The notes beneath the pieces are model-generated. The model had not been told where the DNA came from. It did not search any database and saw only the letters and a program-made list of their open reading frames with translations. The translations under genes and the position numbers were made by a program. Positions 18,019-26,199 of a DNA stretch of 42,767 nucleotides are shown in pieces. The stretch comes from Nitrososphaerota archaeon (lineage in GTDB: Archaea; Thermoproteota; Nitrososphaeria; Nitrososphaerales; Nitrosopumilaceae). Position 1 is the stretch's first letter, and each line of letters opens with the position of its first letter. The DNA is taken from positions 1 to 42,767 of the forward strand of contig JAGWHF010000014.1 in the NCBI GenBank assembly GCA_028866895.1, written 5' to 3'.

Positions 18019-18038
18019 GAATATCATGCATGATAATC
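18019..18038. promoter_or_regulatory. Regulon palindrome between thermosome and PAC2-hsp20
   Basis: GAATATCA-TGCA-TGATAATC, nearly perfect. It is 39 nt from the thermosome ATG (17979, minus). On the plus side the same rule predicts a transcript start near 18078, giving a leader of about 14 nt with an SD-like AGGTGAG before the GTG at 18092. Confidence 0.85.
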
Positions 18039-18091
18039 AGAAATAGTAATATTGTTAACGGTATTTCTACTGTAAAGGTGAGATAATTTCA

Positions 18092-18832
18092 GTGATTAGC
18101 AAGAACAACCTCAAAAGTTTAAAGAAAATACCAAAGGAACCCTCGGTGCTGCTCTTAGGAATACCTGGCCCCGGCCTTATAGGAACACTTTCGGTATCAT
18201 ACTTGGTACATGCCTTAGACATGGAGATAGTGGGTGAGATTGAAAACTTGGACACCACCCCGGTTGTTTTCATTGACGGCGGAGAGATTTTTGGCCCCAT
18301 CAGGATCTACAGAAGCGGCTCGCTGTACGCAGTTTTGTCTGACATGCCCATTGATTACGAGATGGTAGTAAGCTTTGTAGAATCTCTAATCGAATTTGCC
18401 CAAAAAAACGGCATCGATATGATAATAATGCCAAACGGAATACAGGCAACTGAGAAGGACCCCAATAACATAAAGACCTTCGGCCTCAGCACTGATGAAA
18501 GCCTAGAGTCCATAATGTACGAGAATGAAATTCCCAAGTTTCTCACAGGCATGATAGCGGGACCAGATGCCACAATCCTTTCACGCATGAAGAATTCATC
18601 AATCCCATGCCTGGTTCTCTTTACGCAGTGCAACTTCTTCTTCCCTGATCCCGAGTCAGCCCTAAATTCCATCAAGACAGTGTCCAGCATCATCAAGCGG
18701 GATGTGGACCTCACTGAATTCAAGAAACAGATGAATTACTTGAGGCTGCAAGGAAGGCAGTTGATGGAGGATACCCTGAACGTATTGCAGCAGGAAAAAG
18801 AGGCCCAAAAACCTCCGCAGATATACAAATAA
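18092..18832 (+). CDS. PAC2 family protein (proteasome-assembly-chaperone-like)
   Basis: A 246-aa protein of the PAC2 family, archaeal relatives of the eukaryotic proteasome assembly chaperone 2. Family landmarks are LLLGIPGPGLIGTLSVSYLV near the N-terminus, VVFIDGGEIFGPIRIY, and MPNGIQATEK mid-protein. Function in archaea is unsettled, though a role in proteasome or multimer assembly is usually inferred. It starts at GTG with an AGGTGAG SD 9 nt upstream. The hsp20 gene follows after 4 nt, so the pair is an operon divergent from the thermosome, consistent with protein quality control. Confidence 0.85.
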   Translation: MISKNNLKSLKKIPKEPSVLLLGIPGPGLIGTLSVSYLVHALDMEIVGEIENLDTTPVVFIDGGEIFGPIRIYRSGSLYAVLSDMPIDYEMVVSFVESLIEFAQKNGIDMIIMPNGIQATEKDPNNIKTFGLSTDESLESIMYENEIPKFLTGMIAGPDATILSRMKNSSIPCLVLFTQCNFFFPDPESALNSIKTVSSIIKRDVDLTEFKKQMNYLRLQGRQLMEDTLNVLQQEKEAQKPPQIYK

Positions 18833-18836
18833 AGAG

Positions 18837-19229
18837 ATGACAACCAATTTCATACCATCCTTTAAGAAGCAGGCGGGAGACGTGATAGAATCCCATACAA
18901 AGGATGATTTCATCCTAAAAGAACTCGTTCCCCTATCCTGTCTTTTCGAGCGAAATTCAAAGTGGATGATAGAGATTGATCTTCCAGGAGTGGACAAAAA
19001 GGACATAAAGGTAACAGTGACCAAGGGGCATGTCGTTGTAAAGGCCAAGCTGGAGGAATCGTACAAGGTATCAAGCCACGGTCATGTGGCCACATTTGAG
19101 AGTCTCAAAAAGGCAGTAGAGATCCCCCCACATGCAGACATCAGGAAGATTTCAGCAAAATTCAGGAACGGAATACTTGTCATCACCATTCCTAAGATAG
19201 AATTCGGCAAAAGGATTCCCGTTAGGTGA
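18837..19229 (+). CDS. hsp20: Small heat-shock protein (Hsp20/alpha-crystallin)
   Basis: A 130-aa alpha-crystallin-domain chaperone that holds unfolding proteins. The domain spans about residues 35-125 with WMIEIDLPGVDKKDIKV (strands 2-3), VVVKAKL, and the C-terminal FRNGILVITIPK. It ends with an RIPVR tail that provides the I-x-I/V-type oligomerisation motif. It is shorter than the second Hsp20 at 28806 and lacks its long N-terminal arm. Likely co-transcribed with the PAC2 gene 4 nt upstream. Confidence 0.9.
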   Translation: MTTNFIPSFKKQAGDVIESHTKDDFILKELVPLSCLFERNSKWMIEIDLPGVDKKDIKVTVTKGHVVVKAKLEESYKVSSHGHVATFESLKKAVEIPPHADIRKISAKFRNGILVITIPKIEFGKRIPVR

Positions 19230-19319
19230 AAAACCCAGCATGCAAAGGCTTTGCCCAAATATTTTCATTGACAGATGCTTTTTGATTCCTGCCTGCAAAG
19301 TAGATTAGAAGAGGCAAAA

Positions 19320-20150
19320 ATGAACAGTAAAGACAGGAAATTCGTCATAAAGTCAGACGGGACAAGGGTCCCATTCGAATATGGCAAGGTAAGGAGAACG
19401 TGCATGAGAGCAGGCGCCTCCAGAAAACTGGCCACAATCATTGCAAACAGGATAGCAGGACAGATACGCCAGGATACCGATACTCGGGAGGTTTACAGGA
19501 TGGTATTGAGGGCATTATCTTCAGAAGATGCCGGACGGGTTGTCAGGCATCGGTACCGATTGAAGGAGTCAATCATGAGATTGGGCCCGTCAGGCACGAA
19601 ATTTGAGGAATTCGTAGCGAGAATTCTGGAAGCTCGGGGATACCAAATCCTTTCATTAAGATCTGAGATAGGGGGAGAATGCGTGAGGCACGAGGTAGAC
19701 ATTTCAGCACATTGCAAGGAAGACAACAAGAATTACATGATAGAATGCAAATATCATAGCCTGCAAGGAATCTTTACTGGCATCAAGGAGTCACTTTATA
19801 CCCATGCAAGATTTTTGGACCTTCGGGAACATTTCGACGCCGAGATGCTTGTAACAAACACCAAGGTCTCTGAAGATGTGATGACATATTCATCCTGCAT
19901 CGGTCAGGAGATTCTCTCTTGGAGGTATCCTCGTGACAGAGGCCTCGAAAGGCTGATTGAGGAAAACGGGCTGTATCCTCTGACCATTCTTCCTCTTTCC
20001 AAGAATGAAGTCCTTGTCTTTTATAAAATCGGGATAAGCATGGCAAAAGACCTGCTGTCAAGGGATCCTGTAGATTTATCTAGAAAAACCGGGATATCGG
20101 CATCTCGCATAAGAAGCCTGCAAGACCTGACAAGAGAGATAATTTCCTAA
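19320..20150 (+). CDS. ATP-cone plus Mrr-like endonuclease-fold protein
   Basis: A 276-aa fusion. Residues about 5-85 form an ATP-cone (KSDGTRVPFEYGKVRRTCMRAGAS..., the nucleotide-binding regulator known from ribonucleotide reductase and NrdR). Residues about 97-210 are a PD-(D/E)xK nuclease domain of the Mrr/RecB type, with FEEFVARIL, HEVDISAH (Asp) and YMIECKYH (Glu, Lys). A short C-terminal helical region (residues about 245-276) may be a DNA-binding helix-hairpin-helix. ATG 19320 has an SD (GAAGAGG) 5 nt upstream and is preferred over 19275. It could be an adenylate-controlled restriction or repair nuclease. The stop overlaps the convergent USP gene by 4 bp. Confidence 0.78.
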   Translation: MNSKDRKFVIKSDGTRVPFEYGKVRRTCMRAGASRKLATIIANRIAGQIRQDTDTREVYRMVLRALSSEDAGRVVRHRYRLKESIMRLGPSGTKFEEFVARILEARGYQILSLRSEIGGECVRHEVDISAHCKEDNKNYMIECKYHSLQGIFTGIKESLYTHARFLDLREHFDAEMLVTNTKVSEDVMTYSSCIGQEILSWRYPRDRGLERLIEENGLYPLTILPLSKNEVLVFYKIGISMAKDLLSRDPVDLSRKTGISASRIRSLQDLTREIIS

Positions 20151-20593
20151 TGCACTATAGTGACTGGACATTTTGCATGTTCTGAAACATACCTTGCGGA
20201 GCTTCCAAGACGCCGGATGGATGATAACCCCGTAAGCCTCCTACTGCCCATTATTATCAGGTCGGACCGTGCCCTTTTGGCTTCCCTGACGATCCCTTGG
20301 GAAATATCGTCATTTGCTATCTTGTAGCTTGCCTTGACCCCCTCCTCCCTGCACTTTTCTGTCGCCTTTGCCATCCTTTTCTTTTCTTTCTCCATGAGAC
20401 GTTGTAGCAGCCTCCTGTAATTTGCCTCCGAGGCGCCTGAAAACATAGAGTCTCCTATCGGATAATATGGCGGAATCATCATTAGGAGGGTAAGTTCGGC
20501 ATTGAAATTTCGTGCTATATCTTTTGCCAATATCAGTGCCTTTTTTGACAGCGGCGAGCCGTCAAATGGAACAAGGATTTTCCGAAGGATCAT
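20147..20593 (-). CDS. Universal stress protein with altered ATP motif
   Basis: A 148-aa USP beginning ILVPFDGSPLSKKAL. The C-terminal motif reads GSRR...GS (about residues 116-131); the second Gly of G-x2-G is Arg, and the spacing is one longer than in the 141-aa type. ATP binding may be lost or changed. It is the last gene of a three-gene minus-strand unit, and its ATG overlaps the stop of the 89-aa gene by one base (TGATG). It belongs with the USPs at 26429 and 41553 rather than the 7492 subgroup. Confidence 0.9.
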   Translation of the reverse strand: MILRKILVPFDGSPLSKKALILAKDIARNFNAELTLLMMIPPYYPIGDSMFSGASEANYRRLLQRLMEKEKKRMAKATEKCREEGVKASYKIANDDISQGIVREAKRARSDLIIMGSRRLTGLSSIRRLGSSARYVSEHAKCPVTIVH

Positions 20594-20862
20594 CAGAACA
20601 ACTCGTTTACTTTTTCCCCATACTTGGACGCCAAGGTCCCAAACTCTGCAAAATCACTCTCGCTTGGGGTTTGAAATCTCAAAGCGTATTGTGACATAAA
20701 AGTCGAAAGGGCGTTCCCCAGCATGAGATTAAAGCAGAATTCGGGCAGATTTGAGACTCCTGGAAACGCGATCCTCAGAAATGGCAAGTAGGTTTTGACT
20801 TGCATAAGCATAAGTTCCATGTTTCTTTCGACTGTTTCTTTAACATCCTTTTGCAAAGCCAT
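20593..20862 (-). CDS. Hypothetical 89-aa protein, mostly helical
   Basis: No family recognised. The sequence has alternating hydrophobic helices (ELMLMQVKTYLPFLRIAF, FCFNLMLGNALSTFMSQYALRF) and a charged tail ending KVNELF; no signal peptide and no metal motif. It is flanked 2 nt upstream by a small zinc-binding-type gene and overlaps the USP start by one base. The three are almost certainly co-translated, so a role with the USP is likely, but nothing more specific can be said. Confidence 0.7.
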   Translation of the reverse strand: MALQKDVKETVERNMELMLMQVKTYLPFLRIAFPGVSNLPEFCFNLMLGNALSTFMSQYALRFQTPSESDFAEFGTLASKYGEKVNELF

Positions 20863-20864
20863 AC

Positions 20865-21065
20865 TTAATCCTCATCTTCCAACATGCCGTCCGAATTTAG
20901 GTGCTTTGAGCAGAGAAAAACAATTTTGCCATCTTTTACCTTGGCGGTAATGGAGGTACCATACAAATCTTTTTTGCAGATTGCACACCTCAAGTCACGC
21001 GCATTTGATTTTGTAACCTTCTTATGATTTGGCAGATAAAGATCCTGCACTAGAAAGGAATCCAT
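20865..21065 (-). CDS. Small Cys-rich (treble-clef-like) protein
   Basis: A 66-aa protein with CAICKKDL and FLCSKH, a CxxC...CxxH zinc-binding arrangement, and an acidic C-terminus (EDED). Two ATGs sit side by side. The second (21065) is chosen because an AAGGAGG Shine-Dalgarno ends 4 nt before it and only 1 nt before the first (21068). It heads the unit with the 89-aa protein and USP. The strong palindrome at 21132-21151 is 63 nt away from the first ATG and is set at 39 nt for the divergent CBS gene, so shared control is possible but not shown. Confidence 0.75.
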   Translation of the reverse strand: MDSFLVQDLYLPNHKKVTKSNARDLRCAICKKDLYGTSITAKVKDGKIVFLCSKHLNSDGMLEDED

Positions 21066-21131
21066 CATGCCTCCTTAACCGCTTTACAAATCTATAAACA
21101 ATAGGCAATATTCTCAACCTTGATTTTAACT

Positions 21132-21151
21132 GATTATCACATCTGATAATT
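21132..21151. promoter_or_regulatory. Regulon palindrome for the CBS gene at 21191
   Basis: GATTATCA-CATC-TGATAATT, close to the perfect consensus, 39 nt from the ATG at 21191, with TTTTATAT centred about 25 nt before that ATG. Confidence 0.88.
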
Positions 21152-21190
21152 TTGTTTGCATATTTTATATCAAAATCGGCAAATTCCTAC

Positions 21191-21640
21191 ATGATAACAG
21201 CACGCGACATAATGTCAAAGAGGATGGTTACAATAGAAGATGACGTCCCTGCTTCTGACATAGCAAAACTCATGGATAAGAACAAGGTAAGCAGCATAAT
21301 TGTTACAAGAGACCACAAGCCCTTCGGCATAATCTCTGAGAGGGACATGGTATCAAAGGTGGTAGCCCAGAACAAAAGACCCACAGAGATAAAGACCACA
21401 GAACTTATGACGCATCCTCTGGTGATAGTGGGACCGCTTGCGCCCGTCGAAGAGGTTGCTGAAAAAATGATCCTCAACAAGATCAGACGGATTGTAGTGT
21501 CTGACGACAGACATGCCCTAGGGATCATAACCGTAACCGACTTTATGAAGCACCTACACTCAATGCTAGTCTCTGAGGAAGAATACAACCGGAATATTTA
21601 CAAGGATATGATAGAAGACTGGGAATACTGGGCTTCCTAG
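21191..21640 (+). CDS. Two-CBS-domain protein
   Basis: A 149-aa protein with a single CBS pair. CBS1 is ITARDIMSKRMVTIEDD...GIISERDMVSKVV; CBS2 is ELMTHPLVIVGPLAP...GIITVTDFMKHL. A short acidic tail ends EDWEYWAS. Such stand-alone Bateman modules bind AMP, ATP or S-adenosyl compounds. A TTG at 21152 would extend it but lies at the edge of the operator. ATG 21191 is 39 nt from the palindrome and gives a leaderless mRNA. It is similar in size to the DosR-regulon protein Hrp1. Confidence 0.9.
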   Translation: MITARDIMSKRMVTIEDDVPASDIAKLMDKNKVSSIIVTRDHKPFGIISERDMVSKVVAQNKRPTEIKTTELMTHPLVIVGPLAPVEEVAEKMILNKIRRIVVSDDRHALGIITVTDFMKHLHSMLVSEEEYNRNIYKDMIEDWEYWAS

Positions 21641-21867
21641 AACAAGATACCGCATACTCCACCATATTTTGACGCCCCGATTAAACTGCAAACTGTCTTG
21701 CACTTTTGTGGAAACAAAAGGACGTAGGATCCGTCAACACCAAGATCCTCATGTCGGACAGATTCATGATGGGATTTGCAGTCCAACATCATTTACAACA
21801 AAAGAATTTCAGTTGAACCGGTCGACCTTAATGGAATAGATCCAAGGATTAACCCGGTATGCAGGGT

Positions 21868-22749
21868 TCATCCCATGTCCTTGGCCGCTATTGCCTTTAC
21901 AATGTCGGTCTTGGTAACGATTCCCACAAGCAGGAGGTTCCTTACAACCGGCAATCCACTGATTCCATTGCGAATCATAAGGAGGGCCGCCTCAGAAACA
22001 TCATCGGTTGCTGGTACGGTTATTGGATTTGGCGTCATTATGTCCGCCGCAATGAAAGTACTAAGATAACTTAGCTGATTCATCTTGAATTCCGGCGGCC
22101 GTCTTGCCATCCTGAATCTTTCCACGTCGTCCGAATCACCATATTTCCTAAGCCACAACGGAATTTTCGCCGGGATGAAATCTCGATGAGTAATCACTCC
22201 GACGGGTTTTCCATCGCGCTCCACCACGATCCTTGAGACTCGTTTTCTTAACAGCAGGTTTTCGACGTAAAGCAAGGAATCCGCCGGCTTTGCAGTGACG
22301 ACCTTTTTTGTCATTATCTTTGAAACTTGGAGCGGTGTGGCGGACTGGGTAAGAAATACTGATGCGAGGTCAGTTTTAGTCACAATACCTGCAAGCCTCC
22401 CGTCCGTATTCAAAATTACTACCGAGCTAACCTTATTTTCGACCATCAATTTTGCGCAATCGTATATTGTGGCGTCTTCGCCAGCTGTTACTAGTCGCCT
22501 TGTCATCACTTCATGGACCTGTACGTCTTCGATTGGTTTGTCGCCTAGGCTGTAAATTGATCTTACAAGGTCTTTTTCGGTAAGAATACCTATCGGCCTC
22601 TCATCATCCACAACGATTATGCGGCTTATTTTGTAGCGTAAAAGTATGGACCGGGCGTCAAGCAGTGGCGTGTTCTTGCGAACTGTAATGGTCTTTTTAA
22701 TTACCTGGTTAAGGCTCGAATCTCTTAATTTCAACGGATTTTCTATCAT
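21868..22749 (-). CDS. Four-CBS-domain protein
   Basis: A 293-aa protein with four CBS motifs in series: KTITVRKNTPLL..., MTRRLVTAGED..., MTKKVVTAKPAD..., MTPNPITVPATD.... The last is separated from the third by a linker rich in Arg/Pro. The ATG at 22749 is preferred over the frame opening at 22812 since TTTAAA is centred about 25 nt upstream, giving a leaderless start. No regulon palindrome stands at the -39 position, which makes this one of the few CBS genes here outside the rule. Confidence 0.88.
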   Translation of the reverse strand: MIENPLKLRDSSLNQVIKKTITVRKNTPLLDARSILLRYKISRIIVVDDERPIGILTEKDLVRSIYSLGDKPIEDVQVHEVMTRRLVTAGEDATIYDCAKLMVENKVSSVVILNTDGRLAGIVTKTDLASVFLTQSATPLQVSKIMTKKVVTAKPADSLLYVENLLLRKRVSRIVVERDGKPVGVITHRDFIPAKIPLWLRKYGDSDDVERFRMARRPPEFKMNQLSYLSTFIAADIMTPNPITVPATDDVSEAALLMIRNGISGLPVVRNLLLVGIVTKTDIVKAIAAKDMG

Positions 22750-22854
22750 CAGGTAGCATAAGAAAGCTGTTTTAAATTCCAGAAATGAGAATGGCGGACA
22801 TCCTAAAATCAAGACATGTTGGAAGACAGGTCAGCCAGAGGTTTCAGAGTCTTT

Positions 22855-24135
22855 CTAGAGTAGAAAAAGAACAAACATGGAAGCCGAGGAAGCACCCATG
22901 ATCACGACAGTAAGCCAGCCAAGGATGTTTGACAACGGCCCGTTCGTCTTCCCCCCCAGTATCCGCTTATCGTTTGAGATCCTAAGTATGACTACCAGAA
23001 GAGGTACTGTCATTACCCCGCTTATCATCGAAGCATAAACTAGGGCGGTGGCAGGATCGATATGAATCAGGTTCATCAAGAGCCCTATCGCGGTGGATAT
23101 TATTATTATCATGTAAAATCCCCTTGCCTGACCGAATTTTTTGCTGAGACCCCTCTTCCAACCTAGTGATTCCGACATGGCATATGCCGAAGAGCTTGCA
23201 AGCACAGGCACCGCCAGCAAACCAGTTCCAATGATGCCTACTGCAAAGAGCACCTCCGCAGCCTTTCCTGCGTTTGGAAAATCATGTACCATGGGTTCAA
23301 GGGATCTTGCTATTTGATCAGCTGTGCTGAGGGCTTGCGTGTTGTTAGTGTGAAGCGCATTTGCAGTGGCGATTATTATAAACCACATGATAATCTGCGA
23401 AAAAGCCATTCCTAGAACATTTTCTGCCCTCATAATCCTGATATCCTTTTTTGTTACACGTGGTGTTCCTTTGCCCATTTCCTTTATTTTTTTTCTGGAA
23501 ATGTCCTCTTCCGCTTCTTCAGACGCCTGCCAGAAAAATGCATACGGAGACATGGTTGCGCCAAAAAACGCTACAAACATCATCAAAAACCCCCTGGTAA
23601 ACTCAAAATGGGGAACAAATGTAGAGAAAAACACACGACTCCAATCCGTCTTCATGACAAATGCAGCAATCACATAGGAAAATAAAGCTAGAACTGTAAA
23701 CTTTAGCATCCTGGCATACCGCTGGTATGAAAAAAATATCGCGGTGACAAGAATAAAAGATGCAAAGGAAACAGTGATCAGTGGAAGTGGAAGGCCCGGG
23801 AACAGTATCTGCACAGATGAACCCATGGCACCAATGTCCACTCCTATAGTAATGGCATTTGCGGTAAGAAGCAATCCAAGTACTGGAAACATGGTTGTTT
23901 TATGGTATCTGCGTACTATTCCCATGATGCCACTTCCCGTTGCGAGTCCTATTCTGGCACACATTTCTTGGATTGCTGTGAGCAGCGGAAACTGGAACAA
24001 AGCCATCCATGTCAACCCCAACCCAAACATGGCGCCGCCCTGTGCATAGGTCACAATTCCAGAGGGATCGTCATCAGAAGCTCCGCTAATCAGACCTGGT
24101 CCCAAGAACCTTGAAAGACGTCCTAATATCCCCAT
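22855..24135 (-). CDS. Nramp-family transporter, divergent metal site
   Basis: A 426-aa integral membrane protein with about 11 hydrophobic segments in an Nramp (LeuT-fold) pattern. The TM1 metal motif, canonically DPGN, reads DPSGI. The TM6 motif, canonically MPHN, reads SPYA within GATMSPYAFFWQ, so the sulfur ligand Met and the Asn are absent. It belongs to the SPYxFFWQ branch, whose substrate is uncertain (perhaps Mg or another hard cation, perhaps not Mn/Fe). It is the last gene of the five-gene operon starting at 26193, beginning 19 nt after the phosphoribosyltransferase stop. Confidence 0.87.
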   Translation of the reverse strand: MGILGRLSRFLGPGLISGASDDDPSGIVTYAQGGAMFGLGLTWMALFQFPLLTAIQEMCARIGLATGSGIMGIVRRYHKTTMFPVLGLLLTANAITIGVDIGAMGSSVQILFPGLPLPLITVSFASFILVTAIFFSYQRYARMLKFTVLALFSYVIAAFVMKTDWSRVFFSTFVPHFEFTRGFLMMFVAFFGATMSPYAFFWQASEEAEEDISRKKIKEMGKGTPRVTKKDIRIMRAENVLGMAFSQIIMWFIIIATANALHTNNTQALSTADQIARSLEPMVHDFPNAGKAAEVLFAVGIIGTGLLAVPVLASSSAYAMSESLGWKRGLSKKFGQARGFYMIIIISTAIGLLMNLIHIDPATALVYASMISGVMTVPLLVVILRISNDKRILGGKTNGPLSNILGWLTVVIMGASSASMFVLFLL

Positions 24136-24154
24136 TATTGCAAGCGTCGGCCAA

Positions 24155-24793
24155 TTAACTCGGTTTGTGGCCGTGAGCCTTTAGGATTACAACAACCTCG
24201 GAATCATCGACCTGCTCGAATTGTTCATAGAATTCACCCACAGCGTTGAAGAACTCCGGTGCCTCCAAAACCACCACCTCTGCAACATGGGAAAGCCTTT
24301 CTATGGTTTCCTTGGGGCCGACTGGGATGGCAACAATTAATCTCCTAGGGTTTTGTTTTCTTACCCAATCTATTGCTGCAAACATTGTTGCCCCAGTTGC
24401 TATTCCGTCATCGATCAGAATTACGGTCTTGTTTTCAAGGTCGTACTCGGTATTCCCCCTAAATTTCATCAGGCGGCGAGAAATCTCTTCTAGCTCGGAT
24501 TTGATCTCGGCGTCAATGTATTGCTTTGGCACATGTAATGCATTTATGATATCGACGTTAGGAAAAAAACTGCCATCATGCATCACTGCGCCAATAGCCA
24601 GCTCGTGGTTTGCCGGAGCACCTATCTTTCGTGATACAATTATGTCAAGTGGAACACCCAGTTCCTTTGCAATCACATCGCCGGTGACCACGCCCCCACG
24701 AGGAATGGCAAGAATGACCGGTTTTTCATGCCGCAGGTGTTTCATCTTTTTTGCCAGCTTGCGCGCGGCGTCCTCCCTGTCCTTGAAGATCAT
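24155..24793 (-). CDS. Phosphoribosyltransferase-domain protein
   Basis: A 212-aa type I PRTase-fold protein. It has an N-terminal AIPRGGVVTGDVIAKELGVPLDIIVSRKIGAP block and the PRPP-binding loop VILIDDGIATGAT (about residues 124-136). The family is the stand-alone 'predicted phosphoribosyltransferase' found next to dienelactone-type hydrolases in bacteria, and as Rv0571c/Rv2030c parts in the DosR regulon. The substrate base is unknown. Its ATG overlaps the hydrolase stop (ATGA), and Nramp follows. Confidence 0.88.
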   Translation of the reverse strand: MIFKDREDAARKLAKKMKHLRHEKPVILAIPRGGVVTGDVIAKELGVPLDIIVSRKIGAPANHELAIGAVMHDGSFFPNVDIINALHVPKQYIDAEIKSELEEISRRLMKFRGNTEYDLENKTVILIDDGIATGATMFAAIDWVRKQNPRRLIVAIPVGPKETIERLSHVAEVVVLEAPEFFNAVGEFYEQFEQVDDSEVVVILKAHGHKPS

Positions 24794-25470
24794 TTTTCCT
24801 TATCCTCCCCGAGGTATTTCAAAAACCAAGCACTGGCCACCTTGGCAACTTCTTCAAGCTTACCCCTTTCTTCAAAAAGATGCGTGGCTCCCGATATGAT
24901 AACAAGTTTCTTCTCTGACCTCAGGAGGGAGATGGCCTGCTTGTTCAGATCTATTACGGGCAGATCATTGCCTCCAACTATAAGAAGTGTCGGGCATCTG
25001 ACTTTGGCAAGACTTTCGCCCGCAAGGTCAGGCCTTCCGCCACGCGAAACAACAGCCTTTACACGGCCTGGTCTTTCCGCCGCTGCCACCAGGGCCGCCC
25101 CTCCCCCCGTACTTGCCCCGAAATAACCTATACTCATGTCAGCCAGATTTTTGTTTGTAAACACCCAATCTGTGGCGCCCTCTAATCTCCGTGCAAGCAG
25201 CGGTATATCAAATCTAAGATATCCAGTCTCCAAGTCAAGTGCTTCCTCTTGGGCAGTAAGCAAATCAAACAGCAGTGTTCCAATTCCTTTCTTGTTGAGT
25301 TCGTCTGCCACGAATCGGTTTCGAGGACTGAGCCTGCTGCTGCCGCTCCCATGTGCAAATAGGACTAGCGATTTTGATCCTTCTGGGATAAAAAGATCAC
25401 CCTCGAGTATAACCTCGTTTGCCTTCACGGCCACCTCAACGGATCCCCTACCTTTTATGGATATCCCCAT
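24790..25470 (-). CDS. Dienelactone-hydrolase-like alpha/beta hydrolase
   Basis: A 226-aa cytosolic alpha/beta hydrolase. The oxyanion region is LFAHGSGSSRLSPRN. The nucleophile elbow GASTGGG places Ser near residue 117. The acid Asp is in LLIVGGNDLP and the catalytic His in GATHLFEE. The substrate is unknown. The hydrolase-PRTase pairing is recurrent in stress clusters, and in some bacteria the two are fused. Its ATG lies inside the end of the 58-aa Cys-rich gene (23-bp overlap), and the PRTase overlaps by ATGA. Confidence 0.87.
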   Translation of the reverse strand: MGISIKGRGSVEVAVKANEVILEGDLFIPEGSKSLVLFAHGSGSSRLSPRNRFVADELNKKGIGTLLFDLLTAQEEALDLETGYLRFDIPLLARRLEGATDWVFTNKNLADMSIGYFGASTGGGAALVAAAERPGRVKAVVSRGGRPDLAGESLAKVRCPTLLIVGGNDLPVIDLNKQAISLLRSEKKLVIISGATHLFEERGKLEEVAKVASAWFLKYLGEDKEK

Positions 25471-25624
25471 AACCTATCATTCCGTCCAGAATCATAGCAT
25501 GATCTCCCTTCGAGCAACACACGCACCCTAACTTGATGCAGTCCCTTGCCAGCCCATGATTACATTTTTTACAAACGCACACGTTATCCCTTGAAATTTT
25601 ATCAGCGTAATTTTCTGTTGACAT
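25448..25624 (-). CDS. 58-aa Cys-rich putative zinc protein
   Basis: A short gene found by translating the gap between nitroreductase and hydrolase. It starts MSTENYADKISRDN and contains seven Cys and two His in CVCKKC-NH...C....C-CC...DH, followed by MILDGMIGYGDIHKR and TAG. Paired CxxC-like units suggest one or two zinc sites. No gap or stop interrupts it, it fits the 11-nt space after the nitroreductase stop, and its end overlaps the hydrolase by 23 bp, as in a translated operon. Family not recognised. The Cys pattern could also bind other metals or act in redox. Confidence 0.72.
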   Translation of the reverse strand: MSTENYADKISRDNVCVCKKCNHGLARDCIKLGCVCCSKGDHAMILDGMIGYGDIHKR

Positions 25625-25635
25625 GACAGATAGAA

Positions 25636-26193
25636 TCAGATCCTCAGGCTTATCTCGTTTAAGCCCTTCCGCCCCTTTTTTTCGGGCATTTCGTCCGCAA
25701 ATCCTATTACTAGTAACGCGACTGCCTTGAAGCCGTCTGTGGCAGGAAACAATTCGTGCAGTTTTTCCTCATCAAAAGATCCAACCCATACCGAGGAAAG
25801 CCCCAGAGCATGTGATGCAAGTTGGGAATACGCGCATGCTATGGTAGCATCCTGTATGGAATATAGCGAAACCCCCCTCTTGCCACACATTTTTGCTGCA
25901 ACCAAGTCGGCACAAAATACTAGCACTGTAGACGCATCTTTGATAAAATCCTGATCGTGTGTAGCTCCAGCCAGCTTAATTTTGTCTTCCTTTTTTTGAA
26001 CTACGAAAATCTTGTAGGACTGCAGGTTCCTTGCGGACGGGGCGCTGTTGGCCGCAGACAGAATTTTGTCCACAGTGCGGCCATCTAACGGTTTATCTTT
26101 GAAGGCACGAACAGACCTGCGCGTCTCAATGAGCTCAAAAAAGCCCATCTCCTCTCCCATGGTACCACCATAACGGCTTCCCGCATTCTGCAT
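25636..26193 (-). CDS. Nitroreductase-family FMN oxidoreductase
   Basis: A 185-aa protein with the nitroreductase start FFELIETRRSVRAFKDKPL (FMN-phosphate-binding Arg-Arg-Ser), SAPSARNLQSYKIFVV, a middle helix CAYSQLASHALGLSSVWVGSF, and the C-terminal VALLVIGFADEMPEKKGRK. It probably transfers electrons from NAD(P)H or F420 to quinone- or nitro-type acceptors. The ATG at 26193 is chosen over 26160 and 26148 because it is exactly 39 nt from the palindrome at 26233-26252 and 26 nt from TTTAATATT. It heads the operon to Nramp. Nitroreductases are typical DosR-type members. Confidence 0.88.
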   Translation of the reverse strand: MQNAGSRYGGTMGEEMGFFELIETRRSVRAFKDKPLDGRTVDKILSAANSAPSARNLQSYKIFVVQKKEDKIKLAGATHDQDFIKDASTVLVFCADLVAAKMCGKRGVSLYSIQDATIACAYSQLASHALGLSSVWVGSFDEEKLHELFPATDGFKAVALLVIGFADEMPEKKGRKGLNEISLRI

Positions 26194-26199
26194 CCATTA

